A DNA stretch of 39,484 nucleotides, taken from the NCBI GenBank assembly GCA_029060065.1, contig JAIDUT010000014.1, positions 1-39,484 on the forward strand. The letters run 5' to 3'. Both the position numbers and the translations under genes were made by a program. How positions within the stretch are numbered: the stretch's first letter is position 1; every line of letters begins with the position of its first letter. The notes beneath the pieces were generated by a model. It did no database searches, was not told the DNA's origin, and saw only the letters and a list, made by a program, of their open reading frames with translations. Source of the stretch: Clostridia bacterium (lineage in GTDB: Bacteria > Bacillota > Clostridia > Christensenellales > UBA3700). Below are positions 17,766 through 27,103 of this stretch, piece after piece.

Positions 17766-17796
17766 AAAAGTCCACGCTATTAGCGTGGACTTTCGT
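17766..17796 (+). terminator. Intrinsic terminator of the ncRNA
   Basis: AAGTCCACGCTATTAGCGTGGACTT hairpin. Confidence 0.75.
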
Positions 17797-17924
17797 ATAT
17801 ATTTTCAGTCGTTCGTCTGTCGCCTATGTATAGGCGCGCTTGCCATAGCGTATAGATAGACGCTCCTCTCGGTCTCTTACGCGAGGTCTTACGCTTGACG
17901 TTAGACAATGTCTAAAGCTAAGTA

Positions 17925-18167
17925 TTATTTACTTTCTTCCGTCTCTTGGGCTTCTTCAGTCGAAGTATCCTCTGTCGGCGCGTCAACGCTTCCCGTCGGC
18001 GGGTCGCTCTTCTTTACTATTCCCGCAACTGCCAGTATACCCAAAAATCCCATTACCGTTTCTTGAATATACGGCAAGTCGAATTTGAGGGATAGGCTCT
18101 GCAGTACCACCATAACGGCGCTGACGATAGATACCCAAAATTCATAGCTTTTAAGTTTTTCTTTCAT
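17925..18167 (-). CDS. Phage holin-like protein (phi LC3-like small membrane protein)
   Basis: 80 aa; MKEKLKSYEFWVSIVSAVMVVLQSL..VMGFLGILAVAGIVKKSDPPT. Confidence 0.7.
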   Translation of the reverse strand: MKEKLKSYEFWVSIVSAVMVVLQSLSLKFDLPYIQETVMGFLGILAVAGIVKKSDPPTGSVDAPTEDTSTEEAQETEESK

Positions 18168-18496
18168 GCGCTCTCCTTTACGGCTTCGGGAGTTGTTTCG
18201 ACAGTTAATTCGGCTTTTTTGCCGACGGCTTTCTTTTTCTCTGACTTACCGTCTTTGACGATACTCTCCATACACTCCTTTACCGCATTACTCATCTGCT
18301 CTATATCCTCGTCGATTTCCTTTATCTCCTCGTCAATATCTTTGACATATTCGAGGTCTTTTGCGAGAGAAGATATCGTATTTTGATATTTCGTCTCTCG
18401 AGCTCTGCTGTCCTTTAGTTCATATATCAACAATACGCAAAATAGCAACGCCCATAAGCCGTCGCCTATAGCAAGTTCTAAAATTCTATCCCACAT
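18164..18496 (-). CDS. BhlA/UviB-like holin-type protein
   Basis: 110 aa; single N-terminal TM (GDGLWALLFCVLLIYELKDSRARE) then a charged coil, as in BhlA/UviB proteins. Confidence 0.65.
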   Translation of the reverse strand: MWDRILELAIGDGLWALLFCVLLIYELKDSRARETKYQNTISSLAKDLEYVKDIDEEIKEIDEDIEQMSNAVKECMESIVKDGKSEKKKAVGKKAELTVETTPEAVKESA

Positions 18497-18497
18497 A

Positions 18498-19499
18498 TCA
18501 ACCTTTTGACCTGGAAATATCGGTTACCAACTTGCCGTAGTACGTACCGAGATAATCCTCGAGTTTTTTATTTTCTTGCAACATTTTCAATGCTACGTCT
18601 TGCGGAAGCGAAGTGTAGTACTCATAAGCTAAGTCGTAGCGCTGTTTGTAATTTTCCTTTTTCTCCCCCGCATACCCGTATTTGTTTTCAAGATTATTTA
18701 TCTCGAGCTGGTCTTTGATTCTTTGCGCAAGTTGCGCCTCGATAGCCTTGGCTCTGTCTTGAATATATTTGACTTCCTTTTCTTTTAGCGTATTGTTGTA
18801 TTTGTCTATACTTTCGATTTCTTTGGCGCGTTTGTCAATCAAGCGCTGGATTTCCGTATCGAGTTTGCTCGCATAGGATATGTCAAGCTGTTGTAGCGCG
18901 GTATTTGCTTCGCCTTGCAGTTTTGCAATCTCGCCGTCGAGTTTGCTCAAATCTATATTGCGCTTATTCGCCAACTCGCCCGTTTCCCAAGCTCTGGCTT
19001 GCTCGTTGGCATCCGTCTGTCCCTTCTTGATAGAAGAGCGGTACAGCCCCTTTTTGACGAGTTCTTGCATGAGCGCTTTTTGGAATTCGTCGTAATCCTT
19101 ATCGACTTGCGCTTGCTTTTGGTCGTAATCGGCGTTGGTTTCGTCTTTTTTATTCTCAACTACTGCCGTCTTGACGTCATAGCTGTCGTTGACCTTTTGC
19201 TTTTCGTCATTTAGCAAGCCGTCGTACTTTTCTTTGGTATTTTGTCTTATTGTATCTTCGTCGTCACCCTCATATTTGAGGTACTCGAAAGTCTGTTCTT
19301 CAGGCAACAAATCCGACAGATCTTCATACCCATTACCGGGGTCATACGCCCCGCTGTTTTTATATTCTTCGTCAAGTTGTCCCAGCTTGTCCAGCAATTC
19401 GTTTTCGCCGTCAACATACGGTGAAGTATCCACGTCGTCCGCTACTTTTTTGCCTGTAAAAAACGCCTTGACCTTATTTGTAAAATCACTCCAAGTCAT
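18498..19499 (-). CDS. Coiled-coil putative virion protein
   Basis: 333 aa, extended charged heptad-like region; in the structural operon. Confidence 0.55.
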   Translation of the reverse strand: MTWSDFTNKVKAFFTGKKVADDVDTSPYVDGENELLDKLGQLDEEYKNSGAYDPGNGYEDLSDLLPEEQTFEYLKYEGDDEDTIRQNTKEKYDGLLNDEKQKVNDSYDVKTAVVENKKDETNADYDQKQAQVDKDYDEFQKALMQELVKKGLYRSSIKKGQTDANEQARAWETGELANKRNIDLSKLDGEIAKLQGEANTALQQLDISYASKLDTEIQRLIDKRAKEIESIDKYNNTLKEKEVKYIQDRAKAIEAQLAQRIKDQLEINNLENKYGYAGEKKENYKQRYDLAYEYYTSLPQDVALKMLQENKKLEDYLGTYYGKLVTDISRSKG

Positions 19500-19520
19500 A
19501 ATTTCTCCTTGTATATATAT

Positions 19521-19895
19521 CTAGTTTTCAAGTATAGTCGCTCCCGATATACTTCCCTTTATGCGCGCTCTTCCCGACGATAAATTCCGTGCGATTATCT
19601 CCACTGTCCGCCAGCCTTTCGATAGCGATATCGGAGCTATTGTTATAGTTCCCTCTCGCTCGTCCACAACTTCTCCGTCTACTCTTATTTGACAACTCGG
19701 TCGTTCGCCGTCCGCGGGGAAAGCCAATATTTCGAGTTCGGCATTCCCACCCTGAGAATATAGCCTTATTGACAGTTGGCTTTCGCCGTCAACTGCCGTC
19801 AAAACAAAATAGCAATTCTCCGACGAAGCCGAGATATGTCTGTCTAAATTCTCGCTCACTTCTTCAATCATAACTTCCATTCTCTTAATATTCAT
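19521..19895 (-). CDS. Hypothetical beta-rich virion-associated protein
   Basis: 124 aa; syntenic in the phage operon; no family recognised. Confidence 0.5.
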   Translation of the reverse strand: MNIKRMEVMIEEVSENLDRHISASSENCYFVLTAVDGESQLSIRLYSQGGNAELEILAFPADGERPSCQIRVDGEVVDEREGTITIAPISLSKGWRTVEIIARNLSSGRARIKGSISGATILEN

Positions 19896-19925
19896 ATTTT
19901 CTCCTTCAAGAGTTCTTTAAGAGCT

Positions 19926-21353
19926 CTATTTCAAAAAGTCGATTTCCAGTATCGGCGGACGTATATTTTCGTCCACGTTGTCCGAGCGAATATAAAATAC
20001 GAACTTATCGGACTTGACGTATATGCTTTGGCGATTCTCCAACGGCGAAAGAACATATTCTCTTCTCTCACCGTTGGCAAGTATTCCGAGCACGTATTGA
20101 CTATCCGCGCTGTACTCTACTCCGCGAACTACTTTCAGCCTGGCGGGTCTGTCGAAATCTATCTCGGGGCTTTGCCAATACTTTTGATACGGCTCTCCCA
20201 AATAAAGTCCGCTTTCGTCGAGTTGAACGGGTGAAGAACAATCCTTGGACAATCCTATTATCTTGCCCTCGCCGTAAGCTCCGACAGTCTTGATATCAAA
20301 GAGAGATATACCTCTCATAAAGTCCACCGATTTGTCAGTCAAGTCAAAGAGCATGACAACATTGTTTTCCTGCTCTTTAGAAAAAATTCCATAATCGCAA
20401 TCTATGACGTTGGTAAACGACAAGATGTATTTGTGATGAGCATAGCACGCCGAAACGTCCTTGAATCCGCCTTGCAACAAATCGTTGGTCTTTACTGAAT
20501 ATCTATTGACGTCGTATCCGTCGAAGAGATATATTCCGTCCTCGCTTGCAAAAGCCACGTACTCACCGCATTGCGTAATCGAGTTCGCAAATATTCTTCC
20601 GCTAGAGGCGTACACTTTCTTCATAGTGAATTGGGTCTGGTCAGCGTAAGCAGTCAATCTGTAAATACCGAATTCGCAAAAGACGTAGAGATAATTGTCA
20701 AAACTCTTAATAGCGTTGACGTTGCCGAGCGAGCCGTCGAAGTCTATGTAACCCCCCTCGTCCAGCGACACGTTCCAGTTGAAAGGATCGAAGTCGTCGC
20801 TAAACCAAAGGCTGTTGCGAACGTCCTCCACGACGGCGTAAATTCTCTCGTAGTGCGCGCACATATCAAGCACTTTCACGCCGTCTTTTATTTCGACAAG
20901 TTGCTCGCCAGACAAAGCCTTAAGTCCGCTCTCTCCCGACAGCAACAGCAAATCGGCGTCGCCGTAAAGATAATTGACGCCCACGTCAAAGATACCCTCG
21001 CCGTCGATATGCACCCATTCCCTATCGCCTGCCGTCAAGTATTCCAAGCCCTTTTGATGCGAGATTATCAGCCTACTTTTAAGTCTGCCGTCCCTTTCTG
21101 TCTTTGTGATAAAGAGTTTGACTTCGCCCAAGCCGTCGGGAATAGGCGGAATCACTTCTCCGTCGAACTCCAAAGCGCTTATGCCGTAAGGCGTTACCAA
21201 TCGCGAATTTTTGAATTTGTAATTATAGACGCAATCAACGTAGTCGCAGGGCAAATTGCGAGATAATTTGGTTTCGTCATACCCCTTAAAGTTGGAAAGT
21301 ACAACTCTTTTCCGCTCGGGTTTTGCGAGCGCGTAATCTTTGTCGTAAAACAT
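19926..21353 (-). CDS. Beta-propeller-like tail hub / DNA stabilisation protein (P22 gp10-like role)
   Basis: 475 aa with repeated YLYV/YVAFASEDGIYLFDG-type blades; lies directly after the connector gene. Confidence 0.55.
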   Translation of the reverse strand: MFYDKDYALAKPERKRVVLSNFKGYDETKLSRNLPCDYVDCVYNYKFKNSRLVTPYGISALEFDGEVIPPIPDGLGEVKLFITKTERDGRLKSRLIISHQKGLEYLTAGDREWVHIDGEGIFDVGVNYLYGDADLLLLSGESGLKALSGEQLVEIKDGVKVLDMCAHYERIYAVVEDVRNSLWFSDDFDPFNWNVSLDEGGYIDFDGSLGNVNAIKSFDNYLYVFCEFGIYRLTAYADQTQFTMKKVYASSGRIFANSITQCGEYVAFASEDGIYLFDGYDVNRYSVKTNDLLQGGFKDVSACYAHHKYILSFTNVIDCDYGIFSKEQENNVVMLFDLTDKSVDFMRGISLFDIKTVGAYGEGKIIGLSKDCSSPVQLDESGLYLGEPYQKYWQSPEIDFDRPARLKVVRGVEYSADSQYVLGILANGERREYVLSPLENRQSIYVKSDKFVFYIRSDNVDENIRPPILEIDFLK

Positions 21354-21354
21354 A

Positions 21355-21906
21355 TCAATACCACCTTCTGGGTTTGATTTTTATCTCCCCTTTCTTTCTC
21401 ACGGCAGTGCGCATATCCTGCTTGAATCTGTCGGAGTACGTAACCGATTGCTCGTACATACCCGAAATGAGGCTGTACTCTGCGCATATACCGAGCGCAA
21501 GCGTCTTGGCGGAAACGAGCGGAGGCAGAGGACACTCTTCTTCGATATCAATATCAAGCGGTATATAACTGTATACTATCCTTGCTCTTTTTACGCCGTC
21601 GTTGACTACTCTGCAATAAGTCGGCGTATGATAAAAGTCAGACGTCAATCCGCTGTCTAAATCCTCGACTTTGCGCATCTCCAGCAACTTGTGTGTCAGT
21701 CCTTCGTAATTTATCTTGCCGTCTTTAACTTCGACTTCCTCTTCTCCAATCAATGGGAGATACTCGCCTGTTATTTCTTTTATTACGAGATTGGCGCAAT
21801 TAACCAAGAGTTTGAGTTTGGGGTGTTGAGCCGTCTGCGTATTTATGTTGGCGTCCTCGTCGCCGAGATACGTCAAACAAATTTGTATGGCTTCTTTAAG
21901 TTGCAT
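21355..21906 (-). CDS. Head-tail connector/adaptor-like protein
   Basis: 183 aa; size and position downstream of MCP; LGICAEYSLISGMYEQSVTYSDRFKQDM helix typical of gp6/gp4-like adaptors. Confidence 0.55.
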   Translation of the reverse strand: MQLKEAIQICLTYLGDEDANINTQTAQHPKLKLLVNCANLVIKEITGEYLPLIGEEEVEVKDGKINYEGLTHKLLEMRKVEDLDSGLTSDFYHTPTYCRVVNDGVKRARIVYSYIPLDIDIEEECPLPPLVSAKTLALGICAEYSLISGMYEQSVTYSDRFKQDMRTAVRKKGEIKIKPRRWY

Positions 21907-21951
21907 ATATCTCCTTATTTGAACCTATGCTAAAGTTACTAATCATAGATT

Positions 21952-22266
21952 CTAAATTCTTAAATTTCCTATAGCATTGTTAATTATCTCGTCTTGACGC
22001 TGTTTTTCAAGTCGAGCGTTGTGAGCGTCGATTTCGGCAAGAATAGCGTCCTTGTTTTTGACGCGACTTTGCATTGCGAAATCAAGCGCTCTTTTGTCAA
22101 GAGATGAATATGGAAAGACCGCTTGAAACGTAGGCGTCTTTGACGAGTTGTGCAACTCATATCTGCAAGTTCCCCTATTGAAATAGATTTTGTAATTTTC
22201 GTCTATGCTCTTTATCCTTGAAGATATATCAAAAAGGTCGTCCTTAATCTCAATCAGTCTTTCCAT
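21952..22266 (-). CDS. Hypothetical phage structural-operon protein
   Basis: 104 aa, between MCP and connector, with RBS. Confidence 0.5.
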   Translation of the reverse strand: MERLIEIKDDLFDISSRIKSIDENYKIYFNRGTCRYELHNSSKTPTFQAVFPYSSLDKRALDFAMQSRVKNKDAILAEIDAHNARLEKQRQDEIINNAIGNLRI

Positions 22267-22318
22267 ACTTTTACCTCTTACCTCTTCACTCTTACCTCTT
22301 AACTCTTAACTCTTACTC
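22266..22318. repeat. Degenerate 7-8-bp tandem repeat (minus: TAAGAGTTAAGAGTTAAGAGGTAAGAG...)
   Basis: Fills the MCP-to-104-aa intergenic gap; similar GTGAAGAGTGAAAAGTGAAGAGGTAA at 15559-15590. Confidence 0.7.
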
Positions 22319-23476
22319 CACAGTAATACCCGAGAGCTTAGCCTGTCCGATAGGTTTGTCGCAAATCATGTCGGCATACTTGACAAGCGTTGCGCCGTAG
22401 GTTGCGCTACCTGCTTTTTGCTTGATTACTTTGCCGTTGTCGCCCTCAAGCCATCTCCAATCGCAAAGTTGGTGCAACTTAAAGTCACCGCTGTTGAGCA
22501 AGTACATAGTTCCGCTCTCTATGAATCTGTCCGCGGTGAGCGGTATCCCGTTGTAAGACAAAGCCTTAAAACCGCCGTCAAGATTCATATAGTCTACGTT
22601 GGTTCTCGTCAATGCGAGATAGTCAAGATAAGCTCTTCTTACGTCGTAAGAACATACGATAAAATCGATTTGCGAGCCTGCAACTTCGTCAATGTAGTCG
22701 ATTGCGCTCTGAATCTTTGCAGTGTTGATACTGCCTACGTTTTCGTATTGCTTAGGCTTGAGCCAGCTTCTGCCCTCTCTTGACAAGCCGTACAAATCTC
22801 TGTCCGAAAAGATTGCGCCAAGACCTGTCAACTCGTTTTCTCTAGAGCCTTGAACGGTGACAATATCGCCGTCTGCTACTGTAGTAGATACGTTTGCAGA
22901 CACTGTTATAGAATTGTTTACTCTATCTACGCTGACGATTCTCACGCCCTTAAGGTCTGGGTATACCGTACCCGATTGAGAATAGACGTCAACTACCATA
23001 CCCTCCATAACGTTGCGTACGCTATCGAGAACAATTACGTTACCGTTATTTGCCTTGCAGGTTGCAAGACTACCGCTACCGTCGCCGTACAACATTCTGC
23101 CGAGATTGAATTTAGATGCTTTGAGCAAACCTTCCATCTCCGCGTTGAGAAGATTTACGAACGCTCCTGTATTTGACTGAGATGCTCTGATAGCTTTGTC
23201 GGAAAGCTCTATCGTGCCGTAAAGGTTCTTGAGTTCCAACTTGAATCTGTCGTAGTTGTTGGAAGCCGGAGTGGGAAGCTCTCCCGTTTCCGTACCCGCT
23301 CCGATACCGCCGTTGATTCCGTAAGGTACGAGTTTGATTATCTCCTTACCCCATACGTCGCTCGTCGTCTGCTCTATCTTTGCAAGAAGCGGATTAACGC
23401 CCACGTTAAGTTGATCTGCTACCACGTTTAAGTACACGCTTTTAAGCGCTTTTTCTGCTGTTTCTAACGTTACCAT
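22313..23476 (-). CDS. HK97-fold phage major capsid protein
   Basis: Start set to ATG 23476 behind AGGAGG; MVTLETAEKALKSVYLNVVADQLNVGVNPLLAKIE..., Ser/Gly-rich loop, FIVCSYDVRRAYLDYL; follows portal and scaffold. Confidence 0.8.
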   Translation of the reverse strand: MVTLETAEKALKSVYLNVVADQLNVGVNPLLAKIEQTTSDVWGKEIIKLVPYGINGGIGAGTETGELPTPASNNYDRFKLELKNLYGTIELSDKAIRASQSNTGAFVNLLNAEMEGLLKASKFNLGRMLYGDGSGSLATCKANNGNVIVLDSVRNVMEGMVVDVYSQSGTVYPDLKGVRIVSVDRVNNSITVSANVSTTVADGDIVTVQGSRENELTGLGAIFSDRDLYGLSREGRSWLKPKQYENVGSINTAKIQSAIDYIDEVAGSQIDFIVCSYDVRRAYLDYLALTRTNVDYMNLDGGFKALSYNGIPLTADRFIESGTMYLLNSGDFKLHQLCDWRWLEGDNGKVIKQKAGSATYGATLVKYADMICDKPIGQAKLSGITVE

Positions 23477-23483
23477 TATTATG

Positions 23484-24077
23484 TTATATCCTCCTGTTGT
23501 TGAACATAGCCTTGAATACACTGCCCGCCTCGGCTATGCTCGTCGGTCTTGAAGGCGGTGTGAGTGTGATTTGTCCCCTCGAAGAAATCGACTTAGGGGG
23601 AAGATTGCGTTGCAAACTCTCGAGATACTCTTCGATAATTCTGTCTTTTACTTCTTGATTGCCAAAGACGTATTTTTGCAAAAAGTCCTCGTCGCTTGCA
23701 ATTTTTTCGGGAGCTACGTACGCTTTGGCAAGCGCTGTCGCCAATGCTTTTTCCAAGCAATTTTCATCTTGCGATAGCTCCTTGCTATCGGCTATGATTT
23801 CGCCGATTTGCGAAGAAAAGTCCTTGGCTATCGGATAGACTTGCAAAAACTCCTGCACTTTAGTCTTCCAACCGACTTGCTCGAATACGGGGATACTTTC
23901 CTTCTCGGGAGCGTCGTTTATATCCTCCCCTTTTGCCCCGTCGCAAGCGCCATTGTCGGCGGACTTTTCCTCCTTTGGTTCTTCTTCCCCCTGAAGTTCT
24001 TGGGGTATATTCTCAAGCTCTTTAGCGTCTGCTTCCAAGCCGTTGAGATCAGTTTGTCGGTATGATTGCGTTTCCAT
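23484..24077 (-). CDS. Putative scaffolding protein
   Basis: 197 aa, acidic N-terminus, short C-terminal basic tail; between portal and MCP. Confidence 0.6.
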   Translation of the reverse strand: METQSYRQTDLNGLEADAKELENIPQELQGEEEPKEEKSADNGACDGAKGEDINDAPEKESIPVFEQVGWKTKVQEFLQVYPIAKDFSSQIGEIIADSKELSQDENCLEKALATALAKAYVAPEKIASDEDFLQKYVFGNQEVKDRIIEEYLESLQRNLPPKSISSRGQITLTPPSRPTSIAEAGSVFKAMFNNRRI

Positions 24078-25938
24078 TTTGTCCTCCCTCGTCCGGCGAT
24101 TGCGCCATATCGATAGTTTTCATCATCTTGTGCTGTTTGATATGTTCGTCTATTATGCTCGCAAGGTTTTCGTCCTTTTCTTCAAGCAAGCGCTTGAGGT
24201 GTTCGTCGATATGCAAGTCGTGGTCGTCATACTCCGCTACTTGAACGTCCTCTTTGCCAAAGTCAAGGTTTTCTTTCATGGCCTTTTTGCGATGGCTTTC
24301 GTCGATATCTCTGCTTGACTCCCAGTTGCCGAAGCCCAAAATCTCAAGAATCTTGAGTTTATTTCTCGAAGATATTGCTCCGCTTTCGTCGTTGAAAATA
24401 CCCATTTTCACAAGTTCGATGACCATATTTCTCTTGTTTTCCAAAGTATCGGTGAGTTCGTTTTCATTGTCGAATACAAGGTCGTCGCTTTGTAAGTCGC
24501 TCGCCGTGAAATAAGCAAGCTCCACTTCTCCGTTGTCGCCCGAAAATCTCTTCATACGCTTGCTCTGACAAAACTGTTTATACAGTCTTAGCATTTGCTC
24601 GCATATTCTCTTGATACCCATTCTCAAAGACGTCGTAGCTATAGACAATCGCGTGTCGTCCTGCTCGACAAGCAAACCTATTGCCTTACCCGACATTTGA
24701 TTGAATACGTTGGAATACTTACTCAATTCGCTTACGCCGGATATTGTGGTAAACTCCGAAAGTATTCTCTCCTCTTCGTATTGGAAGTCTACCGGAACTC
24801 TTCCGCTCTCCAAGAGCTTTGGTGGCGTAGAGCCTTGACGGTATATCAAAACTTTGCCGGGAGAGAGACCCTCTTCCTCAAGATTGTCCGTATCGACAGA
24901 CCCGTCCTCTATGCTGAGTACGCCCATCGACAGTCTGTTGATAAATTCGTGTTTGCGATTTTTGACTGCGTTGTACGCTCTTTGCAGTGGGATAAGTCTT
25001 TCTATTATGCTACTGCCGTAAAAACATCCTAACTTATCAAGACAGATTATCCTTGTGAATGGATAGCCTCGACTTTCGTTGACGCCGTTGATATATGGCA
25101 AATCGCCGTGGTACAGCAGTTTGTCGCCTGCTACTATACTCAACTCTCCGTTAGGCTTGTCCGCCGTAGGTCGGGAGTACCTCTCTATCACAACGCACAT
25201 ATCGTGCGCCACGCCGTTGAGCGTATTGAAAGAATTGTCGTATACTATACCGCTTTGAGCCGAATCGAGCGAAAATACGTTGACGTCCTCGCCGTTGACT
25301 TCTACGCCCCAAATGTCCTTGATTTCATCTACATGATACGCTTTGGCGTGTATGATACTCATACAGTCGTCAATGTTGGATGTGCCTATATTGTCGGGGA
25401 AAATCTCGTACGGCGGAACAACGGATATATCCACGTCGCCCTCGCGCACCTCGCCCTTCTTGCTTTGTCCGATAACTCTTCCCTTTTCGCCTGCCCATAC
25501 CGTCTTGAAGAAGCAACTGCCCGTAACTTCGCTCCAACTGCTCGCTTCATTGAGCAAGCGCGGTAAGTCGTTTTCTTCGCACAGCGCCTTGACTATTTGC
25601 GTAGATAATTTTGCCGTCTGCACGTCGCTATCGTCGCTACTGAAAGGACGTACGCTGATTCCGCACTTTAGACGGTTGAGTTTGGACAGCCTCGTTTCGA
25701 CAATAGACGCGATATGATTATATACTTCTCTCTCTTGCCAATAGTATTGCTTGCCGTACTGCTCTACGTCGCCCACGGGAGTTATCTCGGCGTATTGATT
25801 ACCGCTGAAAAAATTCATATTAAGACGCCACTGCAACTCAAGCGGTTTGCGCTCCTGTCTGCGTCTTTCAAAATCTTTGCGTACTTCCTTGACTATGTCC
25901 TCGCTGAATTTTCCGTTAAACTTTGTCATTTTCCGCAT
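24049..25938 (-). CDS. Phage portal protein
   Basis: 629 aa; RPLELQWRLNMNFFSGNQY, NHIASIVETRLSKL and LGCFYGSSIIERLIPLQRAYNAVKNRKHEFIN typical of podovirus-like portals. Confidence 0.82.
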   Translation of the reverse strand: MRKMTKFNGKFSEDIVKEVRKDFERRRQERKPLELQWRLNMNFFSGNQYAEITPVGDVEQYGKQYYWQEREVYNHIASIVETRLSKLNRLKCGISVRPFSSDDSDVQTAKLSTQIVKALCEENDLPRLLNEASSWSEVTGSCFFKTVWAGEKGRVIGQSKKGEVREGDVDISVVPPYEIFPDNIGTSNIDDCMSIIHAKAYHVDEIKDIWGVEVNGEDVNVFSLDSAQSGIVYDNSFNTLNGVAHDMCVVIERYSRPTADKPNGELSIVAGDKLLYHGDLPYINGVNESRGYPFTRIICLDKLGCFYGSSIIERLIPLQRAYNAVKNRKHEFINRLSMGVLSIEDGSVDTDNLEEEGLSPGKVLIYRQGSTPPKLLESGRVPVDFQYEEERILSEFTTISGVSELSKYSNVFNQMSGKAIGLLVEQDDTRLSIATTSLRMGIKRICEQMLRLYKQFCQSKRMKRFSGDNGEVELAYFTASDLQSDDLVFDNENELTDTLENKRNMVIELVKMGIFNDESGAISSRNKLKILEILGFGNWESSRDIDESHRKKAMKENLDFGKEDVQVAEYDDHDLHIDEHLKRLLEEKDENLASIIDEHIKQHKMMKTIDMAQSPDEGGQNGNAIIPTN

Positions 25939-26143
25939 TTTCTCCCATCGTAGTTTTTTTCGCCTTTTTGCGTTTGGGCGTAAGCGCCAAAGCTATCTCT
26001 CCGTACAGTTGTCGCATACATTTCTCGCACAGGTTGATGTACTGTCCCGCTCCCACTCCGTCGGGCGCAACGGAAAATCCTGCTAGGTTTCGGCAGTTGC
26101 CTACGTCACACCTGATTTTGTTTGTTTGAATTATTACTTTCAT
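25916..26143 (-). CDS. Small Cys-containing (putative zinc-binding) phage protein
   Basis: 75 aa; CDVGNC...CEKCMRQ; overlaps portal start. Confidence 0.5.
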   Translation of the reverse strand: MKVIIQTNKIRCDVGNCRNLAGFSVAPDGVGAGQYINLCEKCMRQLYGEIALALTPKRKKAKKTTMGENAENDKV

Positions 26144-26411
26144 TACTTTCTCCTTTCGTCAAGTCCTTGAGTTGACCCAACAATTTTGTTTTGAGTTGAA
26201 TAAGTTCTTCATCGCTCATTTTAGCCAAGTCGTTTTGCTGACCTTTGAGTTCGAGTATCGTCTTAATTGCCGTCATGTCGGGCGGTAGATGCTTGCTACT
26301 GACTTTGCGTTTCAACAACTCGTTTTCTCCCGAATACTCCTCTACTATCTCCTGCACGTCGTAACCCACGGCTTTGCGTAAAATGGCAAGTTCTATGTCT
26401 TCGTTTTCCAT
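26106..26411 (-). CDS. Small phage protein
   Basis: 101 aa; between TerL and portal, overlaps next ORF. Confidence 0.5.
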   Translation of the reverse strand: MENEDIELAILRKAVGYDVQEIVEEYSGENELLKRKVSSKHLPPDMTAIKTILELKGQQNDLAKMSDEELIQLKTKLLGQLKDLTKGESNESNNSNKQNQV

Positions 26412-26626
26412 ATATCTCCGTCGTACGCTGTCAATTTATTAAATTGCAAGCGTGTGTTTTATTATTACTATCGCGTTAAATACGATAGCTAGGTGAATAC
26501 GGATAAGTTTGCGTAAGCAATTTGCGTAATAAGAAGGATACGCATTGCAGGCGTACTGGATGTACGTCAAAATGCGTAGACGAACTTAGTGCGTAAATGG
26601 ATAGCAAAATTGTCGTATGAACTTAG

Positions 26627-27103
26627 CTACCGTCTTTTATTCATCAGGCGTCTTTTGTCTTTTTGAATTTCGCTTACTTTGGTTTGTGGCAGTTTAGGCG
26701 GTTGAGGTTTAGATACGATATAATACCGTAATGCGTCCAGCGCATGGTCGTCCTTTTTAATAGGTCTATCGCCCTTGCCCCACCAATAGCTTTTGAGTTC
26801 TCTGATAAGATTTACGCAAGTTGAAAATATCTTTATTCTCCCCTCGGCAAAATAGCTTTTGACGCTTGCGATACCGCTAAAGAGTTGTTTGTCGACGTTG
26901 GTATTGACGAGTATACCTCTGTCGTAAAAGAGTTCGCTCACGCTCTTGCGAGAAGCAAGCGTATGCTGATCTGCTGCGCTGTCAATCAAGGCAGTAAGTC
27001 TGCCCTTGCAATCGGTATGCCAGTTCAACTTTTTAGCAAGCTCCTTTATATGCTCGGCGTGATAATCAATATCTTTTCCAGCCATATACCACTCTCCCAC
27101 CAC
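26627..27103 (-). pseudogene. Terminase large subunit, C-terminal nuclease part (frame-shifted)
   Basis: VVGEWYMAGKDIDYHAEHIKEL..LIDSAADQHTLASRKS..DHALDALRYYI; continues the upstream ORF in the -1 frame. Confidence 0.75.

Noticed and set aside
22266-22318. Short repeat tract considered as a CRISPR or origin iteron array
   Set aside because: Units are 7-8 bp, degenerate and contiguous without spacers; no replication gene nearby.
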